A DNA stretch of 47,056 nt, taken from contig JAJZVZ010000016.1 of NCBI GenBank assembly GCA_021846945.1, positions 1 to 47,056 on the forward strand, given 5' to 3'. The position numbers and the translations under genes were made by a program. The notes beneath the pieces are model-generated. The model worked only from the letters and a program-made list of their open reading frames with translations. It was not told where the DNA came from and ran no database searches. Below, piece by piece: positions 20,842-28,620 of this stretch (positions within the stretch are counted from its first letter, which is position 1; every line of letters begins with the position of its first letter). Source of the stretch: Acidobacteriota bacterium. Its GTDB lineage: Bacteria > Acidobacteriota > Terriglobia > Terriglobales > Acidobacteriaceae.

Positions 20842-21588
20842 TTAGTTCTGCCCCCCTTTGTTTGTGCCATGATCTCCCACGCCGGCCAGAAATTCGGCAA
20901 TCAGCGCGCGGTCGGTTTCAGGCGTGAGTTTCATCTGCTGCGCCGCCTTGCCAATCGCCAGTTCGGCGGCGAAGTTGCGCAGCCCGCGCCGCGCATGAGC
21001 GGCCGCCGCGTCGATCTCCTGCTCCGCCGAGGCAATGATATGGGAGTGCTCTTCTTCAAGCGCCACTTTCATACGCGCTTCGTCGTGCTTCAGCTCTTCT
21101 TCCATATCCGCGCGGAGCTTCGCGATCTCGTCGTCAAGCTTTGAAAGCTTGGCCTCAACCGCGTTCAGCCTTGACTTTGCGTCCTCGGTCACCTTGCGGG
21201 CCGATTCGATGTCGTGGCGCAAGGTCTCGGAGCGCTTGCGGATCACCTTCGGCAGCAGGCGCGACAGGGGGATGAGGAGCGCCAGCGCGAGAATGACAAA
21301 GTTGATGGCCTCAAAGAGCCGCGCCGTCGTCTCCAGGGGCATATGTAGCGTTTTGGCCAGCGAACTCACAATCGGCGAATGCCGGTAGGCGTCGTCTTCC
21401 TCCGCCTCGGATTTGGACGCCTGAGCCGGGGCCGCGCTCTGGGCCGCGGAATCAGACGCTGTGGCGGCCGGAGCGGCCTGCATTGCCGCGGCATGCGCAG
21501 GCGCACCCGCCACCGCAATCAGTATTGCCAGCAGCAGGAATGGGAGAACCCTGAGAGAGGAAAACAGCAGCGAATTCGATCGTTTCAA
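20842..21588 (-). CDS. atpF: ATP synthase F0 subunit b with N-terminal signal-like extension
   Basis: 248 residues, against ~160 for a usual b subunit. Residues 1-33 resemble a cleavable signal peptide (hydrophobic core then AHA-A), followed by an Ala/Ser/Glu-rich linker (34-70). The true membrane helix is at about 91-110 (LFEAINFVILALALLIPLSR), and then a long charged coiled-coil stalk runs from 115 onward. The overlap with the upstream b' gene is ATGA, indicating coupled translation. It pairs with b' to make a heterodimeric peripheral stalk, as in photosynthetic and some other bacteria. The extension, if cleaved, would leave about 55 periplasmic residues before the membrane helix. Confidence 0.92.
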   Translation of the reverse strand: MKRSNSLLFSSLRVLPFLLLAILIAVAGAPAHAAAMQAAPAATASDSAAQSAAPAQASKSEAEEDDAYRHSPIVSSLAKTLHMPLETTARLFEAINFVILALALLIPLSRLLPKVIRKRSETLRHDIESARKVTEDAKSRLNAVEAKLSKLDDEIAKLRADMEEELKHDEARMKVALEEEHSHIIASAEQEIDAAAAHARRGLRNFAAELAIGKAAQQMKLTPETDRALIAEFLAGVGDHGTNKGGQN

Positions 21589-22043
21589 TGGGAACCCCCG
21601 GCAGCCATCGGCAGCACAGCACGCGCCACCTGATTGGCCAATTCCCCGGCAGAGGCCTGGAGCATCTGTTTGGCGGCGGCCGACTCGGCATCCAACTGAG
21701 CCGAGGCCTGCCTCACTTTCTGGCCGGCTGCCTGGCGCGCCGCCTCAAGGGCTGCTTCACGCTCTGCCTGCCATTGTTTGATGCGCTGTTCGCGCGCCCG
21801 GAAGACCTCGGCCCGCGCCTGCCGCAGCTTTTCAGCATATTCGGCCGCCCTGGCCTCAGCCTTGGCTATAGCCTTCTGGGCGTCGGCAACGGCGCCCTCG
21901 GTCAGGGCGCGGCGCTTTTCCAGGATCGCGGTCAGCGGGCCCTGCACCAGAATCTGGTAAGCCAGAACCACCACGATGAACAGCACGGCGGTCGGCACCG
22001 ACGCCACGAACAGATTGCCGAGTTGTTGGATGGTTTCCTGCAT
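21585..22043 (-). CDS. ATP synthase F0 subunit b' (second b-type subunit)
   Basis: 152 residues. One N-terminal membrane helix (about residues 14-32, VPTAVLFIVVVLAYQIL) is followed by a continuous Ala/Glu/Arg/Gln-rich coiled coil. This is the typical b/b' layout with normal length, in contrast to the extended atpF downstream. It is the first gene of the operon; genes for subunits a and c are not upstream. A predicted promoter lies at 22101-22129, giving a leader of about 50 nt; the ribosome-binding site is weak. Automatic annotators may call this atpF as well. Confidence 0.92.
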   Translation of the reverse strand: MQETIQQLGNLFVASVPTAVLFIVVVLAYQILVQGPLTAILEKRRALTEGAVADAQKAIAKAEARAAEYAEKLRQARAEVFRAREQRIKQWQAEREAALEAARQAAGQKVRQASAQLDAESAAAKQMLQASAGELANQVARAVLPMAAGGSH

Positions 22044-22100
22044 AGAATTTCGGGTTCACCCCGGTCTCGGGAGTGAGTTTTCCTCGGGGTAGCACACCCT

Positions 22101-22129
22101 TTTGTATCAGGGGCGAACCCCTAAGTCAA
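22101..22129 (-). promoter_or_regulatory. Predicted atp operon promoter with palindromic spacer
   Basis: On the minus strand, TTGACT (22129-22124), a 17-bp spacer and TACAAA (22106-22101) preceded by TG one base away (extended -10, TGATACAAA). The spacer contains the perfect palindrome AGGGG-TTCG-CCCCT (22123-22110). Transcription would start near 22094. Confidence 0.6.
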
Positions 22130-22156
22130 CGCATATAAAAGCGATTTGAAGGATAT

Positions 22157-22172
22157 TGTGACTGCGATCACG
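22157..22172. promoter_or_regulatory. CRP/FNR-family-like binding site upstream of the atp promoter
   Basis: TGTGACTGCGATCACG matches TGTGA-N6-TCACA except at the last base. Its centre (22164.5) lies about 70 bp upstream of the predicted atp start, close to the -71.5 register used by class I CRP sites. A further half-site, GGTCACA, lies at about 22188-22194. Confidence 0.45.
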
Positions 22173-22220
22173 AACCGGGGAAGCCGCGGTCACAAACGGG
22201 AAATGAGCACAAAAAAAGAC

Positions 22221-22248
22221 TTGATTTCAGACGAAACAAGCCTAAACT
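22221..22248 (+). promoter_or_regulatory. Candidate promoter for a plus-strand intergenic RNA
   Basis: TTGATT (22221-22226), a 16-bp spacer and TAAACT (22243-22248), preceded by an A7 run at about 22212-22218 that could act as an UP-like element. It points away from the atp operon and toward the 22280-22333 hairpin; start predicted near 22255. Confidence 0.35.
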
Positions 22249-22254
22249 AAAGAT

Positions 22255-22345
22255 ACCACCTAGACCCGGTCCAGGGTCCAGCGGGCAGGCGGTTTCGGGA
22301 AATACCCTCCACTCCCGAAGCCGTCTGTCCGCTTCTATATTTAGC
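22255..22345 (+). ncRNA. Candidate structured small RNA
   Basis: The core is a 21-bp uninterrupted stem: 22280-22300 pairs with 22313-22333 across a 12-nt loop. The only non-Watson-Crick positions are 285-328 (G-U), 289-324 (G-U) and 293-320 (U-G), all allowed in plus-strand RNA but A-C mismatches on the minus strand. A small hairpin, GACCC/GGGTC (22263-22267 with 22274-22278), precedes it, and TCTATATTT follows. No long ORF spans it and no known RNA family is recognised. It could also be a terminator of an unseen transcript. The rest of the 22044-22499 gap holds the atp control region and, at about 22413-22433, a GTTGATCC direct repeat. Confidence 0.35.
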
Positions 22346-22499
22346 GGTCTGCCAGATACACCCACCAACCTGCGAACGCGCCATTGTGCCCAGCGGAGCG
22401 AACCTGCTGCCGTTGATCCAATACTGTTGATCCGAAACCTCGATAAGCAGAAAGATTGCTCCGTAAGCACATCAGGGCAGGTGTTGTGTGGACATCACG

Positions 22500-23453
22500 C
22501 TACGGCTGTCCCACCACCGCCGCCTTGTCCACCGTCAGCAGCCCTTTGGCGCGCAGCCAGTTTTCCAGCAGGCTGGGCCACGCGTCCAGCGCCGGATCGC
22601 CCTTGCCGAGGCCCGATCCGTGGGCGCCGTTCGCGAAGACATGGTACTCGGTCTGCACGCCGGCCTTCACCAGCGCCTGGAAGAAGTCGAGACTCTGCTG
22701 CACCGGAACCGTCTGATCGTTGAAGGTGTGATAGATAAAAGTCGGCGGCGTCTCTTTGGTCACGTACAAATCAGGCGAATAGGCCTTGCGCAGTTCCTCG
22801 CAGCGGTCCATCACATGAAACAGCTTGCAATAGGTCAGGTGCGAAGTGTCCGGCGAGATGGCTCCGAGCCAGGGGTAGCCGAGCACCAGATAATCCGGGC
22901 GGCTTGAGACGCGCTCGGCCGGGTCGGCCGCATTCGGGTTGCCGGCCACAAACTGCGTGCCCGCCAGCGCGGCCAGGTGCCCTCCAGCCGAAAATCCGAT
23001 CACCACGATCCGGTCCGGAGCGATGTGGTATTCGCTCGCGTGTGACCGCACCAGCTGAATGGCGCGCCGCGCATCCAGCAGCGGTACCGGCAGCAGGTAG
23101 CCGTGCGAGGACAGCCGGTAGCTCAGGATAAAGGCGCGGAAGCCGCGAGTCGTGAACCAATCGGCAATCTGGCCGCCCTCCAGATCGCCCGCCAGGCCGA
23201 CATAGGCGCCGCCTGGGAAAATCAGGACCGCCGAGCCGTTGGCGCTGCCGTGGCGCGGCCCCACGATCGTCAGTGTGGGAATGTCCCAGCAGGTATCGCC
23301 CTTGGCCTCGGGAGCCTTCCCGGGCCACAGGCGGATGGTTTGAATATTCAGAAAGCCGTTGTCATTACCGGGTGTGGCGCACGGACTCAACTGCCCATAC
23401 GCCGCGGAGCAGGCCAGCAGGCCGGCGGCGAGCATTGCAAAAATGGGTTTCAT
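22500..23453 (-). CDS. Secreted alpha/beta hydrolase (acetyl-esterase/BD-FAE-like)
   Basis: 317 residues from ATG 23453, which has GAGG 7 nt upstream. The in-frame ATG 23471 is disfavoured because a TATAAT at 23480-23485 would put the mRNA start right on it. A signal peptide (MKPIFAMLAAGLLACSAAYG-Q) is followed by an alpha/beta-hydrolase fold: oxyanion segment FPGGAYVG, nucleophile elbow GFSAG (S155), acid D246 (TFNDQTVP) and H278 (NGAHGSGLG). This arrangement matches carbohydrate acetyl-esterases and related exported lipases. It probably acts in the periplasm or outside, for example removing acetyl groups from polysaccharide; the substrate is inferred from family only. Confidence 0.85.
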   Translation of the reverse strand: MKPIFAMLAAGLLACSAAYGQLSPCATPGNDNGFLNIQTIRLWPGKAPEAKGDTCWDIPTLTIVGPRHGSANGSAVLIFPGGAYVGLAGDLEGGQIADWFTTRGFRAFILSYRLSSHGYLLPVPLLDARRAIQLVRSHASEYHIAPDRIVVIGFSAGGHLAALAGTQFVAGNPNAADPAERVSSRPDYLVLGYPWLGAISPDTSHLTYCKLFHVMDRCEELRKAYSPDLYVTKETPPTFIYHTFNDQTVPVQQSLDFFQALVKAGVQTEYHVFANGAHGSGLGKGDPALDAWPSLLENWLRAKGLLTVDKAAVVGQP

Positions 23454-23479
23454 CAGGAACCTCACAGGCATTCGCGAGG

Positions 23480-23485
23480 ATTATA
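23480..23485 (-). promoter_or_regulatory. -10 element (TATAAT) of the esterase gene
   Basis: A perfect TATAAT on the minus strand sits 8 nt before ATG 23471 and 26 nt before ATG 23453. No good -35 is seen; that position is occupied by a heptad-repeat element. Confidence 0.45.
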
Positions 23486-23536
23486 ACGGCAGGGATCAGG
23501 GAACAGAAGAACTGCAAGCTGAAAGTTGAGCCGGGC
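23486..23536. repeat. Heptad intergenic repeat element, copy 6
   Basis: GGCAGGGATCAGGGAACAG followed by AACTGCAAGCTGAAAGTTGA: the same two arm types as in the atp spacers, here upstream of the esterase and overlapping its -35 region. Confidence 0.55.
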
Positions 23537-23749
23537 GCCGGGTGCCCCATGTGGCGATCTAGAGGCCGCAGCGACGATTCAGGCTTCCCGCGTCTCAGGG
23601 AACCGCTCAGACCGCCAATCCTCAGAGATCCTTCCTGTAAGATGAGCGCAAGCGCGTCTGATCGTCGCGTTCAGGAAACCATCATGGGAATCCTGGTTCG
23701 TATGCACTGTTGTCGGCACGTCAATCCAGGTATGAGAAGGAGGAAGCTT

Positions 23750-24442
23750 ATGAGAAAGTTGCTCGCCGTATTTGCCGTCGGAGTGCTCGCCTCTGCGACT
23801 TCCGCCGTAGCCATCGCGCAAGACCAAGTCCAAAATGAACTCAATGGATCGATTCAGATCATGAAAGAACTAACCGGGCCCCATACCACCGCTGGCATTC
23901 CCAATGACGTACTGAAAGGCGCGAAATGTGTTGCCGTGATTCCCAAGATGCTGAAGGGCGGATTCGTGTTGGGTATTCAACATGGCGCGGGCATCGCCAC
24001 CTGCCGCCTGGCCGGCGGACGCTGGAGCCCGCCGGCGCCGTTTGACCTTTCCGGAGCCAGTTTCGGCGCGCAAATTGGCGGCGAAGAGATGGGCTACGTG
24101 ATGATGATCATGAACGACAAGGGCATGCAGGCGCTGAACTCCGGCCATTTCAAACTGGGAGCGGGCGTGAATGCCGCAGCCGGTCCGGTTGGCCGCGATG
24201 CCAGCGCCTCCGGAGGCTGGGATGCCGCTATTCTGACCTATGCGCGCGCAAAGGGAATCTATGCGGGCGCAACGCTCAGCGGCGACGAACTGAACCAGGA
24301 CCACAAGGCCACGAAGGAGCTGTACGGCAAGGAAGAGCCGCTCAGCGCGATCCTCAACGGAAAGGTAAAGATGCCGGCACAGGGCCCGGCGCGAAAATTC
24401 GTCGAGACCATCAGTCACGACGTCCAGAGCGCGGCAAAGTAA
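23750..24442 (+). CDS. SYLF-domain (Ysc84-like) secreted lipid-binding protein
   Basis: 230 residues from ATG 23750, with GGAGG 7 nt upstream; an in-frame ATG at 23732 precedes that Shine-Dalgarno and is rejected. The signal peptide is MRKLLAVFAVGVLASATSAVAIA with cleavage before QD. The SYLF core is clear: LKGAKCVAVIPKMLKGGFVLG, the GGEEMGYVMMIMNDKGMQAL block, and the GPVGRDASA and SRAKG-like (YARAKGIYAGATL) segments. SYLF domains bind phosphoinositides in eukaryotes; in bacteria they are exported proteins of poorly known role, possibly lipid or membrane interaction. A paralog lies at 32544-33236. A hairpin terminator follows. Confidence 0.88.
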   Translation: MRKLLAVFAVGVLASATSAVAIAQDQVQNELNGSIQIMKELTGPHTTAGIPNDVLKGAKCVAVIPKMLKGGFVLGIQHGAGIATCRLAGGRWSPPAPFDLSGASFGAQIGGEEMGYVMMIMNDKGMQALNSGHFKLGAGVNAAAGPVGRDASASGGWDAAILTYARAKGIYAGATLSGDELNQDHKATKELYGKEEPLSAILNGKVKMPAQGPARKFVETISHDVQSAAK

Positions 24443-24465
24443 TCGCCGGCACACAGGAGCAAACG

Positions 24466-24494
24466 GGAGCGGGGCTTCGGCCCCGCTTTGCGTT
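24466..24494 (+). terminator. Terminator-like hairpin after the first SYLF gene
   Basis: AGCGGGGC (24468-24475), TTCG loop, GCCCCGCT (24480-24487), then TTGCGTT. Strong stem with a UUCG tetraloop, but only a short T-run. The rest of the 24443-24806 gap holds no gene, only the palindromes and repeat listed separately. Confidence 0.6.
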
Positions 24495-24513
24495 ACGCCC
24501 CGTCCGCGTGCCG

Positions 24514-24572
24514 GAATTTCAATGCGCACCAACCTTTCCCTCGGACGCCCAATCTTTCGCCACGGCGAAAGA
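24514..24572 (+). repeat. Dispersed intergenic repeat, copy A, with short palindrome
   Basis: Starts GAATTTCAATGCGCACCAA and contains the palindrome TCTTTCGC-CACG-GCGAAAGA (about 24552-24571). A related start, GAATTTCAATTCGCGCCAA, occurs in the same orientation at 26268. Confidence 0.4.
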
Positions 24573-24722
24573 AAACTGGGAGAGCATCATCGCGGACCAG
24601 CCACAGGAACAGTGATCCCTTACCTGGTATGGCCCGCCGCAAATTTGCGGGATTATCCGGTAGACGCTGGCGTAGAACGCGGCAAGGGCTAACGCCCCAA
24701 TTCTCGATATTTTGGATTTTTC

Positions 24723-24742
24723 GGCACGACTAAAGTCATGCC
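24723..24742. repeat. Short palindrome between the SYLF and lipoprotein genes
   Basis: GGCACGACT-A-AAGTCATGCC is a near-perfect inverted repeat. It is followed by no T-run on either strand, so it is more like a REP-type element than a terminator. Confidence 0.4.
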
Positions 24743-24806
24743 CTGTTACAACGCGTAAGAGATGAGATTTGCGGCGGCCTGCGCTAGTCGCACCGTGCCA
24801 GCGTAC

Positions 24807-26105
24807 TTAGGGCACGATGAAGGCTCCGCCCGTGCTGATGGATTGTACCGACGTCGGCGAAGTAAATAACTCAGGTACCGACTGCTCCCGCGAATTGAAC
24901 TGTAGTGGTGTGCCTGCGGTGGAGTAAAGGGTCCAAAATTCCCTGGCTCCGCTGGGCGGAACAGGGGTAAACCCGGCCAGCTTGGAAAGGTCCGGCACGG
25001 TAAACGTGGTGTTTGCCCCCAACCATGTGTTGGTGACAAAGGTATAGACGTTGTAGACCGTGTAATTCGCAGCCGGGGTCTGATACTGGGTCCACGATGA
25101 ATTGACGACCGGGCCCTGGACCGTGAAGCCACTGGCATTCGCAGCGAAGGTCGGAAAGGCGGCCGCTACCGGTGCGGTGAGCGAATTTGAGGGCGCAGGC
25201 AGCGCCAAGGTCACCGCGCTGGCAGTGTTGGACGAAACTACGGAGTGGATGTTTTGCGTGGGTAAGTTTGCAATTGCATGCACTAGATAAAAGTCCGTAG
25301 GTTGGCTTTGGCTGCTGGGGACGGTGGGATAAGTCGATTGCGGGACTCCATTGAATGGCGCGGGCAGAGTCACTGACAAGCCGCCAGACGTTTGATATGT
25401 GGTGTTAAAACCAGCGGTCGCACCTGAAGGTACGTTGGTAATTTTGGCTGGCGCAGCCCCTATCTCGTCCGCCGCTGTCATGGGCGGGAACGCGATGCTG
25501 GTGGAACCCGTCACATTGACGCCTCGCTGGATCTGGATCCCGAGAGCGCCGTTTGCGCCGACTGCCACCAGCGCAACGTCAAACGTCCCGGTTGGTACGC
25601 CGGAAAGAGATTGTGTTCCGGATGTACCGCTCATTTCGTCCGACCAGGAGCCTTCGTATAAGTCCGTTGACGTGGCGCCTGGAATCGCCGAGACATCAAA
25701 CGTCGCGCGTATGTTACCGGACAGCGAGGGGCACGCAAGCGAGAGGGCGGTCGTGTCCGCCGTGGTTGCCTGAATGATGGTTTCGTTCGAATAGGAATTG
25801 ACGGCGACAAATGTTGGGCACATATAGGCGAAGCCATACGCCGTGGTCCCAGAAGGCAACGTGAACGATACGCTCGAACCGGTAAGATTGAGCGCTTTGA
25901 ATGTGCCGGTCGTGCCAACCTGATATGCGGCGGCGCTGGGCCGCGTCGCGCCAGCAAACGAAGCGGTGACGGTGGTTCCCGTTGCGCCACTGTTCATGCT
26001 GCCGCCGCCACAGCCTGTCAGCGATGTCAGCGCCATTGCCGCCAGGAGCACAAAGGCGACTCGAGTTCCTGGAAAGTAACTATTTTTTTTGTTGGGCGCA
26101 ATCAT
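24807..26105 (-). CDS. Secreted lipoprotein of unknown function
   Basis: 432 residues from ATG 26105 (GGAAG upstream). Earlier in-frame ATGs lack a Shine-Dalgarno and would put a long polar stretch ahead of the signal. The lipoprotein signal ends LTSLTGC with Cys32, followed by GGGS. The mature protein is Ser/Thr/Ala-rich and beta-like with repeated 'F-x-V-x-x-I-P-G-A-T/ SGVPTGTFDVALVAVGANG' patterns, suggesting tandem immunoglobulin-like or beta-sandwich modules. An A8 run near codons 5-8 could allow slippage. No domain is recognised with confidence. It has noticeably lower GC than the flanking housekeeping genes, as does the adjacent GH79 gene upstream on the same strand. Confidence 0.7.
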   Translation of the reverse strand: MIAPNKKNSYFPGTRVAFVLLAAMALTSLTGCGGGSMNSGATGTTVTASFAGATRPSAAAYQVGTTGTFKALNLTGSSVSFTLPSGTTAYGFAYMCPTFVAVNSYSNETIIQATTADTTALSLACPSLSGNIRATFDVSAIPGATSTDLYEGSWSDEMSGTSGTQSLSGVPTGTFDVALVAVGANGALGIQIQRGVNVTGSTSIAFPPMTAADEIGAAPAKITNVPSGATAGFNTTYQTSGGLSVTLPAPFNGVPQSTYPTVPSSQSQPTDFYLVHAIANLPTQNIHSVVSSNTASAVTLALPAPSNSLTAPVAAAFPTFAANASGFTVQGPVVNSSWTQYQTPAANYTVYNVYTFVTNTWLGANTTFTVPDLSKLAGFTPVPPSGAREFWTLYSTAGTPLQFNSREQSVPELFTSPTSVQSISTGGAFIVP

Positions 26106-26267
26106 GACTCCATGCTTCCGATCGCCTCGCGGATACATCGACACCACAGGACGATGATGATCCGTGAGGACAGCTTTCCAAAGCGAATAACGATGCGCCA
26201 ATAGTATGCACCAGGATGGCCCGGAACGATGAAAAAAATGATTGACTCACACCGGGTGACGGGGGGC

Positions 26268-26330
26268 GAATTTCAATTCGCGCCAATCCTGTCATCTGGG
26301 CCCCCAGGCTCGCCGCGTCTTTGTTTTGCG
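26268..26330 (+). repeat. Dispersed intergenic repeat, copy B
   Basis: GAATTTCAATTCGCGCCAA followed by a GGGCCCCC-containing stretch; the first 10 nt are identical to copy A at 24514 and the next 9 differ at two positions. The rest of the 26106-26435 gap shows nothing else supportable. Confidence 0.35.
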
Positions 26331-26423
26331 GCCAGGTTGGGAAGCGACCCATTCGCCGTAATCGCAGAACCTGCCAGGCGGCCCATATCCCGATTGTGAA
26401 CGACGTTATTCCTCCAGTGCTTG

Positions 26424-26471
26424 ACATAAAAATTCGCGCAAGCCTCAGGATTTTACGCCCAAGGCTTGCGC
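26424..26471 (-). terminator. Intrinsic terminator of the GH79 gene
   Basis: On the minus strand, GCGCAAGCCT (26471-26462) pairs perfectly with AGGCTTGCGC (26445-26436) across a 16-nt loop. GAATTTTTATG follows, supplying the U-tract. It lies 17 nt after the GH79 stop. Confidence 0.75.
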
Positions 26472-26487
26472 GCCATTGATCGAGTTC

Positions 26488-28620
26488 TCAATGGGGAAAC
26501 ATGAGGGGAATCAACAAATAGGCGGTTGTTGGAGGTACGCGCACCGTCAATTGGCCGTTGGTGGCTGTCAGCACTGCTTGCACGTGGCCGTACCACGTGC
26601 CATTTGTATTGATCGTCGCGCCGCCGAGCATAAGGCCCGTGGAGTCGAAGAGGTTCGGCGCTGTCAAGCTGATTAACTCTACCCTGGAGACATCCGGCCC
26701 CAGGTTGACGCTTGCCGACACCGTGTCATTGACCTCCTTGTTGTTCAGCAGGGCGCTGATGGCGCCATTCACGCCCCGCACGCCATACGCGGTGAAATTG
26801 GCGCTTGTATCCAGCGTAACGGCGCCCGGAACGACGCGGCCCCCCTGCGGAATCAGCGAGAACATCTTCATCGCGTAAAATTCTGGCCCCACCGCCGTGA
26901 TGGTAGCTCCGTTGTTGTTAATGGGAGAATAAGGACTCTTGTCGCCACCATGGAAGTTGACGCCCTGGCCGCCGTCCTCCGCCATCGTGAACATGAAATC
27001 CAGCGACCAGAGCGCGGCGCCTAAGGCGTTGCTCACACCGAGTAATCCGCCACTGGAAAAGGAGCCACATTCTGTTATGCGGGCGCCGAGCATTTGGTTC
27101 CCATTGGCTGCTCCCACGATGTTGGTCACCAAATTGTCCAGGGTTGGGTTGGGGTGCTGCAGCATGACTTGCATGGTGCCGCCGGAGCCTACGTAGTAAT
27201 GTTGGGTCAAGAGCGAAGCAACGCCCGACTCATCGCGCGCAAAGGGGTCAGTGAATGTCGGTATTACTCCCTGTCCCGCGTCTGCGCCATCCATGATCCA
27301 GCCGTGCCTGCCGGTGCCCTGGTTCCAACCCGGCACGGTGGCCGTAATTTCGGACTCCTCCTGATCCCAGTTGTAATGGAAATTGTCATAGGTCGAATAG
27401 AATTCAGGTTCGTTCCCAAGTTCAAACCCTAACAATCTGAATCCCAGGTCTTTCGCCGCATAACCTGCTTCATCGGCGGCATTCGCGGGGGTGTTGGTTT
27501 TAAGATTGATTCCGTAAATCACAGACAAGTTCGGTGGCAGCTCTCTTACAAATTTGGCAAAAGCATCTACTTCGGACGGTGTAATTGCAGTTGCGCTCGA
27601 TGTCCCGTTCCAGTCCGTTAGATCCACAGTGCCACCGCCGATGCGCAAGACTGCAGGTCCTAGCATGCTGAACAGTTTGATCAGCGGAGTGTTCGTGGCG
27701 GAGAACAAACTCTTGGTCAATTCCGCCTTTTCATAGCTCAGCCCGACGAATGATGGGTTTAATGGCACTCCCGCGCCAGAGAAGCTGACCGTGGCCTTGA
27801 CCGGGTTAGTGCTGCGCATCCCGGTAGCTTCAAGCGTGAAGGAATTCCAATGAATTGCGCCGGGCGTAGTCAGAGTGTGTTGGGTAACTCCAACCGCGGT
27901 AATCTGCGGTTGAGTGGTATAGGTAAAATCTGGTCCTGCTTTAACTCCATCCACATGGCAAGATATAACCCATTGCGGGGCGGTCGTATCCAGGGTCAAC
28001 GTCAAGGTGTGGGTTCCCGGGCCTGCAGTGAAAAAACCATCCCGATTGAAGATTTGGTTTGTCCCGCTCGGGCCTGAGAAAAATTGCACGTTCCCGCTGG
28101 ATTCCGACAGGATTGCCCAATCGTAACCATTCACGCCGTTCTCATTGAACTGCGCATTGCCATTGCCGGGATACCAATAATTTTCGGCAAAGCCCGCTCC
28201 GATCCAGTTACCCGGATTACCGGTGAAGGTCACCGAGGCTGTCAAAGTGTAGATATAGCCGTCCTCGGGCGTAAACGGCAGCAGGACGCTATCCCCCTCG
28301 GTGGTGTTCACAGTACCGTTCGTATACAGCATTTTGGAGTTAGCCGCATCCTTCCAGATTGCGGAACTGGCAGCGCCCGCGTCGTTGGTTGCCACGGTGG
28401 GTGACTTCTGGTTGATGTTCACTGCCCCACCGTTGAATGTGTCCGAGTAAATGGTTTGAGTATGTCCAGGCGAAGAAAGGAGTAGAGGTATCATTCCTGC
28501 CAAAAGAAGATTTCTCATTGTTCTCATGGCTTGGTTAACTCTCACGGCCGGCGCCAGTAAGGCCGCAAACACTGCTGGACGCTGGAGGATGGAAGCGCAG
28601 GAGCGTTTTGCTTTTTTCAT
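26488..28620 (-). CDS. Secreted GH79-like glycoside hydrolase (beta-glucuronidase/heparanase clan)
   Basis: 710 residues. AGAGG lies 6 nt before ATG 28620. The N-terminus has two hydrophobic stretches; the second (MRNLLLAGMIPLLLSSPGHTQ) looks like the signal peptide proper. Residues ~55-250 form a concanavalin/LamG-like beta-sandwich (putative carbohydrate binding), and ~255-600 a TIM barrel. The barrel carries LRIGGGTVDLTDW, GFELGNEPEF (acid/base E404) and ARITECGSF (probable nucleophile E517). A C-terminal beta domain typical of GH79 follows. Such enzymes release glucuronic acid or related sugars from plant or microbial polysaccharides. The substrate is not readable from sequence. The gene ends at an intrinsic terminator. 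Confidence 0.8.
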   Translation of the reverse strand: MKKAKRSCASILQRPAVFAALLAPAVRVNQAMRTMRNLLLAGMIPLLLSSPGHTQTIYSDTFNGGAVNINQKSPTVATNDAGAASSAIWKDAANSKMLYTNGTVNTTEGDSVLLPFTPEDGYIYTLTASVTFTGNPGNWIGAGFAENYWYPGNGNAQFNENGVNGYDWAILSESSGNVQFFSGPSGTNQIFNRDGFFTAGPGTHTLTLTLDTTAPQWVISCHVDGVKAGPDFTYTTQPQITAVGVTQHTLTTPGAIHWNSFTLEATGMRSTNPVKATVSFSGAGVPLNPSFVGLSYEKAELTKSLFSATNTPLIKLFSMLGPAVLRIGGGTVDLTDWNGTSSATAITPSEVDAFAKFVRELPPNLSVIYGINLKTNTPANAADEAGYAAKDLGFRLLGFELGNEPEFYSTYDNFHYNWDQEESEITATVPGWNQGTGRHGWIMDGADAGQGVIPTFTDPFARDESGVASLLTQHYYVGSGGTMQVMLQHPNPTLDNLVTNIVGAANGNQMLGARITECGSFSSGGLLGVSNALGAALWSLDFMFTMAEDGGQGVNFHGGDKSPYSPINNNGATITAVGPEFYAMKMFSLIPQGGRVVPGAVTLDTSANFTAYGVRGVNGAISALLNNKEVNDTVSASVNLGPDVSRVELISLTAPNLFDSTGLMLGGATINTNGTWYGHVQAVLTATNGQLTVRVPPTTAYLLIPLMFPH

